NCBI GenBank assembly: GCA_005884465.1
Contig: VAZH01000233.1
Span: 1 to 6,916, forward strand
Length of the DNA stretch: 6,916 nucleotides
From: Alphaproteobacteria bacterium
Lineage (GTDB): Bacteria; Pseudomonadota; Alphaproteobacteria; Rhizobiales; Xanthobacteraceae
Direction of reading: 5' to 3'
Shown here: positions 1-4,950 of the stretch, piece after piece
Layout of the letters: each line of letters begins with the position of its first letter
Position numbering within the stretch: the stretch's first letter is position 1
Notes under the pieces: generated by a model
What the model saw: the letters and a program-made list of their open reading frames with translations, nothing else
The model's database searches: none
What the model was told of the DNA's origin: nothing
Made by a program: the position numbers and the translations under genes

Positions 1-316
1 AGCGCTGGCCTATCCCTATACGGACAGCGAGCGCGCCTCGATCGCGCGCAACCGCTCGCGATTGTTCGTCGGCAGTCCGGCGACGCTGATGCAAAAGTTG
101 CGGCCGATGCTCACGGCAAGCCAGGCCGACGAGCTGATGATCATCACCGCGGTCTACGACCACGATGCGCGCAAGAAATCCTATCATCTGCTGGCGGAGA
201 AGAAGACGTGGATGGCCGGGACGAGCCCGGCCATGACGATGCGGCGGGCAAACGCGGCGCGATCAACTCAATCCTGCTTTTCGCTGAACGTGGCGCGGAA
301 GGGATGGCCGGGATAG
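1..316 (+). CDS. luciferase-like flavin-dependent monooxygenase, C-terminal part (5' end outside window)
   Basis: Only the last 104 codons are present; the reading frame starts at base 2 and ends at TAG 314-316. The readable part ALAYPYTDSERASIA, then FVGSP-TLMQKLRPML and ADELMIITAVYDHDAR-SY-LLAE, matches the C-terminus of LLM-class (bacterial luciferase-like, MsnO8-type) flavin oxidoreductases, where the GSP-x(n)-ADELMI segment is the last strand-helix pair of the TIM barrel. Such enzymes use reduced flavin and O2; the substrate cannot be told from this fragment. The family normally stops shortly after 'LLAE'. Here about 39 further residues follow, beginning KKTWMAGTSPAMT, which is the translation of a palindromic repeat (207-238). 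The rest of the tail is antisense to the end of pheA, with a 49-base convergent overlap. The tail is therefore probably acquired, not functional. The family call is fairly sure; the native stop is uncertain. Confidence 0.72.
   Translation, partial: ALAYPYTDSERASIARNRSRLFVGSPATLMQKLRPMLTASQADELMIITAVYDHDARKKSYHLLAEKKTWMAGTSPAMTMRRANAARSTQSCFSLNVARKGWPG
207..238. repeat. REP-like palindromic repeat (GGCCGGG/CCCGGCC hairpin)
   Basis: ATGGCCGGG (212-220) and CCCGGCCAT (226-234) form a perfect 9-bp inverted repeat around a 5-base loop, ACGAG. CGT (207-209) and ACG (236-238) can extend the stem past a small internal mismatch. From memory, this is the consensus core of a short palindromic repeat present in many copies in Bradyrhizobium and relatives, often visible in predicted proteins as 'MAGTSPAMT' or 'DGRDKPGHD'. 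It lies between two convergent genes, where it could form a hairpin in both transcripts. There is no T-run on either side, so it is not a classical intrinsic terminator. Confidence 0.8.
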
Positions 317-1128
317 ACGCCGACGATGCGGAATTCGCGCGAGAAGAATTTTAGCTCCTCCAGCGCAAAGGCGAGGCCTTTGTCGTCGGGATGGCCATCG
401 ACGTCGGCGTAGAATTGCGTGGCGAAGAAGTTGCCGTCGATCATGTAGCTTTCGAGCTTGGTCATGTTGACGCCGTTGGTGGCGAAGCCGCCCATCGCCT
501 TGTAGAGCGCCGCGGGCAGGTTGCGCACCCGGAAAACAAACGTGGTGACCAGCGGCCCCGATCCCTGCTTGGCCCAGTTCGCCTCGCGCGCCAGCACCAC
601 AAAGCGGGTGGTGTTGTGGGTCTCGTCCTCGACGTCCTCGGCCAGGATATCGAGGCCGTAGATTTCGGCGGCCAGCCGCGAGGCAACCGCGGCAGAGCTT
701 TTGTCGCCGCGCTCGGCGATATCGCGCGCGCTGCCGGCGGTGTCGGCTGCGACGATCGGCTTGAGCCCGAGCTTGCGGATGATGCGGCGGCATTGCCCGA
801 GCGCGTGGACGTGGCTCTCCACGGTCTTGATGTCGGCGAGCTTGGCGCCGCGCGGCGCCATCAATTGATGACGGATTGGCAGGAACCATTCGCCGACGAT
901 AAAGAGGCCGGAGGCCGGCAGCAGATGATGGATATCGGCGACACGGCCCGCGACCGAATTCTCGATCGGGATCATGCCGAGATCGGCCTCGCCCGAGGTG
1001 ATCGCGGCCAGCGCGTCTTCGAAGGTCGCGCAGGGCATCGGCTCGGCATCGGGATAGGCTTCGGCGATGGCGATATGGGAATTCGCGCCCGCCTCGCCCT
1101 GGAATGCGATTTTCTTGGGTTTGGTCAT
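268..1128 (-). CDS. pheA: prephenate dehydratase (monofunctional, with ACT domain)
   Basis: This 286-residue cytoplasmic enzyme converts prephenate to phenylpyruvate in phenylalanine synthesis. The catalytic domain occupies about residues 5-182, opening with IAFQGEAGANSH. It carries PIENS (54-58) and, near its end, the diagnostic TTRF (173-176), whose Thr is catalytic in this family. A C-terminal ACT domain (about 193-272) contains LPAALYKAMGGFATNG and KLESY, the alphaproteobacterial counterparts of the GALV and ESRP phenylalanine-binding motifs; feedback inhibition by phenylalanine is thus likely. No chorismate mutase domain is present, so chorismate mutase must be encoded elsewhere. The frame stays open upstream to a TTG at 1239, but the conserved N-terminus is MTKPKKIAFQG, at the ATG 1126-1128. 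That ATG is preceded by AAGGCGGC as a ribosome-binding site. The gene follows kdsB on the same strand across a 166-base gap. Its 3' end overlaps the extended monooxygenase frame. Confidence 0.95.
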   Translation of the reverse strand: MTKPKKIAFQGEAGANSHIAIAEAYPDAEPMPCATFEDALAAITSGEADLGMIPIENSVAGRVADIHHLLPASGLFIVGEWFLPIRHQLMAPRGAKLADIKTVESHVHALGQCRRIIRKLGLKPIVAADTAGSARDIAERGDKSSAAVASRLAAEIYGLDILAEDVEDETHNTTRFVVLAREANWAKQGSGPLVTTFVFRVRNLPAALYKAMGGFATNGVNMTKLESYMIDGNFFATQFYADVDGHPDDKGLAFALEELKFFSREFRIVGVYPGHPFRATFSEKQD

Positions 1129-1150
1129 GCCGCCTTGTATCAGCCGCTCA

Positions 1151-1237
1151 GGTTTTCGCCAGTGCCGCCGATTTGAAGTTCCTGCAGTATTTGCCGCGAG
1201 GTCACTTACTTCAAATCGAAAAGCGGCACTGGAAACC
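1151..1237. repeat. large imperfect inverted repeat in the pheA upstream region
   Basis: The left arm (1151-1179) and right arm (1208-1237) are complementary in three blocks. GGTTT (1151-1155) pairs with AAACC (1233-1237), CCAGTGCCGC (1159-1168) with GCGGCACTGG (1223-1232), and CGATTTGAAGT (1169-1179) with ACTTCAAATCG (1208-1218). The only interruptions are a 3-base bulge (TCG, 1156-1158) on the left and a 4-base bulge (AAAA, 1219-1222) on the right. The loop is 28 bases (1180-1207). This gives 26 paired positions, far more than chance allows in 87 bases. It could be a palindromic mobile-type repeat, an operator pair, or a stem in a transcript reading from kdsB into pheA. Which of these cannot be decided here. 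Confidence 0.75.
1186..1214 (-). promoter_or_regulatory. candidate sigma70-type promoter for pheA
   Basis: On the minus strand TTGAAG (1214-1209) and AATACT (1191-1186) are separated by 17 bases. Each matches four of six consensus positions. The element lies largely in the loop of the 1151-1237 inverted repeat, about 60 bases before the pheA ATG, with the -35 inside the repeat arm. It is a weak match; pheA may equally be read from the kdsB promoter. Confidence 0.3.
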
Positions 1238-1252
1238 AATATTTGCTAGCGC

Positions 1253-1310
1253 CCCTCTTTGTTTCCGAAGTTCGTACAAGAGGGCCGCAAGGGTTTACGA
1301 ACTTCGGAAA
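1253..1310 (-). repeat. 15-bp perfect palindrome at the end of kdsB, possible pseudoknot
   Basis: TTTCCGAAGTTCGTA (1262-1276) and TACGAACTTCGGAAA (1296-1310) are a perfect 15-bp inverted repeat with a 19-base loop (1277-1295). The arm at 1296-1310 includes the last sense codons of kdsB and part of its TAA stop. On the minus-strand transcript the loop contains CCCTCTT (1284-1278), complementary to AAGAGGG (1259-1253) just after the stem. This permits an H-type pseudoknot with a 7-bp second stem. There is no U-tract after the stem, so it is not a standard intrinsic terminator. It may act as an mRNA 3'-end stabiliser or be a copy of a dispersed palindromic repeat. The inverted repeat is certain; its role is inference. 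Confidence 0.75.
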
Positions 1311-2047
1311 TGGGGCGCCAGCATGCGCCGGGCGGTTTCGAGATCGGCCGGCGTATCGACGCCGCGCGGCACGGTATCCACGATCGTGACGTCGATCCGT
1401 AGTCCGGCCTCAAGCGCCCGAAGCTGCTCCAGTTTCTCCTGTCGTTCCAAGGGAGACGGGGCGAGCGCCACAAAGCGCTCCAGCGCCGCGCGGCGATAGG
1501 CATAGAGGCCGACGTGATGGTAGCGCGGCCCGTCGCCCCAGGGGGCGGTGGCGCGCGTGAAGTAAAGCGCGCGCAGCCGCCGCTCGGCCACAGGCGAGCC
1601 GACGACCTTCACGACGTTCGGGTTCAAGCCTTCTTCCTCGGTGTGAATTTCAGCAGCCAGCGTTGCGATATCGACCGCGGGGTCGGCAAGCGGGCCGAGC
1701 ACGCTGCCGATATTGTCGGGCAGGATGGTCGGAAAGTCGCCCTGCAGATTGACGATGATTTCGGCCTCGGCCCGGGGATCGAGCTTGCCGAGCGCCTCGT
1801 AAATCCGGTCCGATCCGGAAGGGTGATCGGAGCGCGTCATCACCGCTTCAAAGCCATGGGCGGTCACCGCGGCCACAATCTCGGGCGTGTCGGTGGCGAC
1901 CGCCACGCGGCCGATTTGCGCGGCCTGCGCCCGGCGCAGCACATGGACGATCATCGGCAGGCCGGCAATATCCAACAGCGGCTTGCCGGGCAGGCGGGTC
2001 GCTGCCATGCGGGCGGGGATCAGCACCAAAATGCGGGTTTCGGTCAT
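1295..2047 (-). CDS. kdsB: 3-deoxy-manno-octulosonate cytidylyltransferase (CMP-Kdo synthetase)
   Basis: This 250-residue cytoplasmic enzyme activates Kdo with CTP to CMP-Kdo, the donor for the inner core of lipopolysaccharide. The N-terminal nucleotide-binding signature [15 protein letters not shown] is at residues 10-24. Next come ATDTPEI (51-57), the substrate-site run DHPSGSDRI (74-82) and VNLQGDFP (99-106), the local form of the family's N-V-Q-G-D-E-P motif with the Mg-binding Asp. HHVGLYAYR (177-185) and [11 protein letters not shown] (203-213) follow and are both typical of KdsB. Length and motif order are complete. The ATG at 2045-2047 fits the conserved start but has only a weak ribosome-binding site. 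The last residues (FRSS) and the stop codon lie in a 15-bp palindrome, so the extreme C-terminus may derive from a repeat. pheA follows on the same strand. Confidence 0.95.
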   Translation of the reverse strand: MTETRILVLIPARMAATRLPGKPLLDIAGLPMIVHVLRRAQAAQIGRVAVATDTPEIVAAVTAHGFEAVMTRSDHPSGSDRIYEALGKLDPRAEAEIIVNLQGDFPTILPDNIGSVLGPLADPAVDIATLAAEIHTEEEGLNPNVVKVVGSPVAERRLRALYFTRATAPWGDGPRYHHVGLYAYRRAALERFVALAPSPLERQEKLEQLRALEAGLRIDVTIVDTVPRGVDTPADLETARRMLAPHFRSS

Positions 2048-2114
2048 CCAAGTCAGGTCGGGACCCGGTTGAAAACAAGCCGGAAATGATGGGGATCGGG
2101 CGAAAGTTGGCGCA

Positions 2115-2142
2115 TTTATACGGGTTGCCAGAGCACGGGCAA
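2115..2142 (-). promoter_or_regulatory. candidate sigma70-type promoter for kdsB
   Basis: On the minus strand TTGCCC (2142-2137) and TATAAA (2120-2115) are spaced by 16 bases. The -10 matches five of six consensus positions and the -35 four of six. Transcription would start near 2108, leaving a leader of about 60 bases before kdsB. The -35 lies in the right arm of the 2121-2146 palindrome, and the spacer covers the rest of it, so a repressor bound to the palindrome would block it. Confidence 0.5.
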
Positions 2143-2146
2143 CCCG
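2121..2146. repeat. 9-bp perfect inverted repeat in the kdsB/cycM divergent region (operator-like)
   Basis: CGGGTTGCC (2121-2129) and GGCAACCCG (2138-2146) are exact inverted copies around an 8-base loop. The two arms carry the opposed candidate -35 elements TTGCCC (minus) and TTGCCA (plus). The position between divergent genes and inside both promoter spacers suggests an operator, but the symmetry may also simply reflect two facing -35 boxes. I do not recognise the motif as that of a named regulator. Confidence 0.6.
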
Positions 2147-2153
2147 ATATCTG
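2125..2153 (+). promoter_or_regulatory. candidate promoter for cycM
   Basis: TTGCCA (2125-2130, five of six consensus positions) is followed after 17 bases by TATCTG (2148-2153, three of six). This would start transcription near 2160, giving a leader of about 95 bases. The poor -10 makes it a tentative call. No better plus-strand promoter is visible between here and 2255. Confidence 0.28.
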
Positions 2154-2255
2154 ATCGTGGCTCGGGTGCGGTGCGAAAGCCGGATTCCTGACGCTCATCC
2201 GCGGCCGCTCCCCTCCGGCCTAAAGTCGATCTTCCGGCCTGGAGCCTGATCCAAA

Positions 2256-2801
2256 ATGGACTCCTTCGAACTCAATAAAATTCTCGGTGCGATTCTCGGC
2301 ACCTGCCTTGTTCTCCTGGTCACGAACTTCACCGCCAGCGCGCTGTTCGCGCCCAAGCCGCCGGAAAAGCCGGGTTACGAGATCGCCGTGAAGGAAGAAG
2401 CACCAAGCGGCAAGGAAGCCGCGCCCGCGCCGTCTGAGCCGATCGAGAAGCTTTTGCAGACCGCATCTGTCGAGAAGGGCGCTGCTGCGGCCAAGAAATG
2501 CGCCGCTTGCCATACCTTCGAGAAGGGCGGCCCCAACCGCGTGGGTCCTAATCTTTACGGCATCGTCGGCGACCATAAGGGCGAGGGACGCGGGTTCAAT
2601 TTCTCCGCCGCCCTGAAGGCCAAGGGCGGCACCTGGACCGACGACGACCTTAACAAGTTCATCGCGAACCCCAAGGGCTTTGTTCCGGGCACCGCGATGG
2701 GATTTGCCGGTATCCCGAAGGACAGCGAACGCGCCGACGTGATCGCCTATCTGCACACGCTTTCGGACAATCCGGTTCCGCTGCCGACGGCGTCAAAGTA
2801 A
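2256..2801 (+). CDS. cycM: membrane-anchored cytochrome c (CycM, c552-type)
   Basis: This 181-residue mono-haem cytochrome matches Bradyrhizobium CycM, which is held in the inner membrane facing the periplasm and carries electrons from the bc1 complex to the aa3-type cytochrome oxidase. The sequence opens with MDSFELNKILGAILG, and residues about 10-31 form an uncleaved membrane anchor. An Ala/Pro/Lys/Glu-rich flexible linker follows (about 33-62). The class I cytochrome c domain has the haem-binding CAACH at 82-86 and the GPNLYGIVG run typical of mitochondrial-type cytochrome c. The probable axial Met is 148 in PGTAMGFAG, and the C-terminal helix is ERADVIAYLHTLS. All haem ligands are intact. 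GGAG at 2241-2244, 11 bases before the ATG, serves as ribosome-binding site. The gene is divergent from kdsB and is transcribed alone, ending at the terminator at 2845-2871. Confidence 0.95.
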   Translation: MDSFELNKILGAILGTCLVLLVTNFTASALFAPKPPEKPGYEIAVKEEAPSGKEAAPAPSEPIEKLLQTASVEKGAAAAKKCAACHTFEKGGPNRVGPNLYGIVGDHKGEGRGFNFSAALKAKGGTWTDDDLNKFIANPKGFVPGTAMGFAGIPKDSERADVIAYLHTLSDNPVPLPTASK

Positions 2802-2844
2802 CGGCCCGACATTCGGAGCTTTTGCCGGGGCTTTTGCGCGATCG

Positions 2845-2871
2845 ACGGCCGGGCTTTGCCTGGCCGTTTTT
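2845..2871 (+). terminator. rho-independent terminator after cycM
   Basis: ACGGCCGGGC (2845-2854) pairs with GCCTGGCCGT (2858-2867) through nine Watson-Crick pairs and one G-T pair, around a 3-base TTT loop. A T-run (2867-2871, followed by GCTTTC) comes directly after the stem. It lies 44 bases past the cycM stop and separates cycM from the yej operon. Confidence 0.88.
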
Positions 2872-2953
2872 GCTTTCACGGCTCGCGCGTTTGTTACCGG
2901 GACGTTTCGCCGCGGCGGGGCCATTGACAGGCTGGTAACATGAGGAAAAGCAA

Positions 2954-3007
2954 CTTAATTGGTCGAACCGTTGCCTTATAGTGCGTCTAGTGCGTCCTTA
3001 ATTGGTC
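2954..3007. repeat. nested direct repeats upstream of the yej operon
   Basis: CTTAATTGGTC occurs at 2954-2964 and again, identically, at 2997-3007. Between them TAGTGCGTC is exactly duplicated in tandem (2979-2987, 2988-2996), and its second copy directly abuts the second CTTAATTGGTC. The region lies 19-72 bases before the first yejA start, where activator or repressor sites would sit. TATAGT (2977-2982) resembles a -10 box (five of six) but has no good -35 at 16-18 bases. A TTGACA at 2924-2929 has no fitting -10. I therefore call the repeats but no definite promoter. Confidence 0.6.
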
Positions 3008-3025
3008 TCTCTGCTAGCGACAGGA

Positions 3026-4936
3026 ATGTTTCATTTGGCAATTACCCGACGACATCTTCTGCAGAGCGGCGCCTTCGCCGCCATCGCCCCAAGCCTGGGA
3101 ATTGCGGCGGGGGTTGCCGCGGCTGGTCCGGCCTCCGCGCAATCCGGAACCGGAGAGCCGGTCTGGCGGCACGCGCTGTCGCTGTTCGGCGACGTCAAAT
3201 ATCCGGTCGATTTCAAACGCTTCGACTACGTCAATCCGGACGCCACCAAGGGCGGCGTCGCGCGGCAGATCCTGATTGGAACGTTCGACAATTTCAATCT
3301 CGCGGTTGCCGGCGTCAAAGGTTCGCTCGCCTCCGCTGTCGCGCTGATCTACGAGTCACTGATGACGCCGTCGCTGGACGAAGTCTCGACGGAATACGGC
3401 GCACTGGCCGAGTCGGTCAGTCATCCGGAGGATTTTTCTTCGGTTATCTACCGCCTGCGGGCGCAGGCGAAATGGCACGACGGCAAGCCGGTGACGCCGG
3501 AGGATGTGATTTTCTCGCTCGAGGCGTTCAAGAAACATCATCCGCAATATTCCGCCTATTACCGTCATGTGGTGAGGGCGGAGAAGACCGGTGAGCGCGA
3601 CATAAAATTCACCTTCGATGCGCCCGGCAACCGCGAACTTCCGCAAATCGTCGGACAGTTGACGGTGCTGCCGAAGCACTGGTGGGAAGGCACCGACAGC
3701 GAAGGTCGCAAGCGCGACATCTCCGCAACGACTTTGGAGAAACCGCTTGGCTCAGGCCACTACCGCGTCAAGGAATTCGTGCCGGGGCGCTCGATCGCGC
3801 TGGAGCGGGTGAAGGATTATTGGGGACGCGACCTCAACGTCAATATCGGGCGCAATAACTTCGACGAGCTGCGCTACGAGTATTTCCGCGATTCGACGGT
3901 GGCACTCGAGGCGTTCAAGGGCGATCAGGTGGATTGGCGCACGGAAAACAGCGCGAAAAACTGGGCCACGGCCTACGATTTTCCGGCCGTCACCGAAAAG
4001 CGCGTGCTGCTGGAGGAATTCCCCAATCGCAGCTCCGGCATCATGCAGGCATTCGCATTGAACATCCGTCGCGACAAGTTCAGGGATCCGCGGGTGCGCC
4101 GTGCGCTGAATTTTGCGTTCGATTTCGAGGAAATGAACAAGCAGATTTTCTTCAACCAGTATAAGCGCATCAGCAGCTATTTCGACGGCACCGAATTGGC
4201 CTCGAGCGGCCTGCCGCAGGGCAGGGAGTTGGAAATTCTCGAGGCGGTGCGGACCGAGGTGCCGGCGGAAGTTTTCACGACCGCCTATGCCAATCCGGTT
4301 AGCGGCAATCCGGAAGCGGTGCGCGAAAATCTGCGCGAAGCGCTGCGGCTGCTGAAAGAAGCGGGCTACGAAGTACGCGACCGCAAGCTGGTTGATGCCA
4401 AGAGCGGAACGCAGTTCGCACTCGAACTGCTGGGCGAGGATCCGAGCTTTGAGCGAGTGATGCTGTTCTTCAAGCCGTCGCTGGAGCGGCTCGGTATTGC
4501 CGTCAGCGTGCGCACCGTCGATCCGACCCAATACGAAAATCGGCTTCGCAGCTGGGATTTCGATATAGTGGTTTCGTCCTGGCCTGAATCCTTGTCGCCC
4601 GGAAACGAGCAGCGTGAATTTTGGGGATCGCAGGCGGCCGACATGGCAGGCTCGCGCAACATCATCGGCATCAAGAATCCGGCGATCGACAAACTGATCG
4701 AGCGCGTCATCTTCACCAGGGATCGCGACGATCTGGTCGCGGCAACCAAGGCGCTCGATCGCGTGCTATTGTGGAATCACTATGTCGTGCCGCAATGGAA
4801 TTATCCGAAACTTCGTACCGCGCGCTGGGACCGCTTCGGCCGGCCGCCTGAATTGCCAAAATACGGCTTGTCGGGCTTCCCGGCATTGTGGTGGTTCGAT
4901 GCCGAAAAGGCCGCCAGGATCGGTAAACGGTCTTGA
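3026..4936 (+). CDS. YejA-family peptide ABC transporter substrate-binding protein (first copy)
   Basis: This is a periplasmic solute-binding protein of the SBP_bac_5 (DppA/OppA-like) family, YejA subgroup, which captures oligopeptides for a YejBEF importer. It has 636 residues from the ATG at 3026, normal for YejA. The N-terminus carries a Tat-type signal: TRRHLL (7-12), a hydrophobic Ala/Gly-rich run, and a cleavage site after PASA (35-38). There is no lipobox cysteine, so the protein is soluble. The mature part opens with the YejA hallmark FGDVKYPVDF-RFDYVNP-ATKGG (about 54-77). It continues with AKWHDGKPVTPEDV and PLGSGHYRVKEF (typical of SBP_bac_5) and ends near FGRPPELPKYG and LWWFDAEKA. 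Start choice: AGGA (3022-3025) touches the ATG and is too close to serve it. It sits nine bases before a TTG at 3035, which would give MAITRRHLL, parallel to MAQLSRRHVL in the next gene. The true start may therefore be 3035; a TTG at 3002 is also in frame. Confidence 0.9.
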   Translation: MFHLAITRRHLLQSGAFAAIAPSLGIAAGVAAAGPASAQSGTGEPVWRHALSLFGDVKYPVDFKRFDYVNPDATKGGVARQILIGTFDNFNLAVAGVKGSLASAVALIYESLMTPSLDEVSTEYGALAESVSHPEDFSSVIYRLRAQAKWHDGKPVTPEDVIFSLEAFKKHHPQYSAYYRHVVRAEKTGERDIKFTFDAPGNRELPQIVGQLTVLPKHWWEGTDSEGRKRDISATTLEKPLGSGHYRVKEFVPGRSIALERVKDYWGRDLNVNIGRNNFDELRYEYFRDSTVALEAFKGDQVDWRTENSAKNWATAYDFPAVTEKRVLLEEFPNRSSGIMQAFALNIRRDKFRDPRVRRALNFAFDFEEMNKQIFFNQYKRISSYFDGTELASSGLPQGRELEILEAVRTEVPAEVFTTAYANPVSGNPEAVRENLREALRLLKEAGYEVRDRKLVDAKSGTQFALELLGEDPSFERVMLFFKPSLERLGIAVSVRTVDPTQYENRLRSWDFDIVVSSWPESLSPGNEQREFWGSQAADMAGSRNIIGIKNPAIDKLIERVIFTRDRDDLVAATKALDRVLLWNHYVVPQWNYPKLRTARWDRFGRPPELPKYGLSGFPALWWFDAEKAARIGKRS

Positions 4937-4950
4937 GGGATTTTCCGCGC

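Noticed and set aside
391..1176. Open frame of 261 codons on the plus strand opposite pheA
   Set aside because: It is a mirror of pheA codon bias with no recognisable domain; pheA itself has complete motifs.
1129..1239. N-terminal extension of PheA from a TTG at 1239 (37 extra residues)
   Set aside because: The extension would lie across the inverted repeat and is not part of the conserved family N-terminus; the ATG at 1128 has a ribosome-binding site.
1262..1310. Kds/phe intergenic palindrome as an intrinsic terminator of kdsB
   Set aside because: The stem is strong but no U-tract follows on the minus-strand transcript (it continues CAAAGAGGGG), so it does not fit the rho-independent model.
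2220..2756. Minus-strand open frame of 178 codons opposite cycM
   Set aside because: cycM on the plus strand has the CAACH haem site, membrane anchor and terminator; the antisense frame shows nothing recognisable.
2818..2837. GCTTTTGC repeated at 2818-2825 and 2830-2837 after cycM
   Set aside because: It is a short repeat in a terminator-proximal region with no further structure, so probably chance.
2892..2940. TGTTACC (2892-2898) and GGTAACA (2934-2940) as an operator enclosing TTGACA (2924-2929)
   Set aside because: Seven-base arms 35 bases apart are not rare by chance, and no -10 box fits the TTGACA at 16-18 bases.
3752..4531. Minus-strand open frame of 259 codons opposite the first yejA
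   Set aside because: Same reason: an antisense shadow with an Arg/His/Leu-rich composition and no motif.
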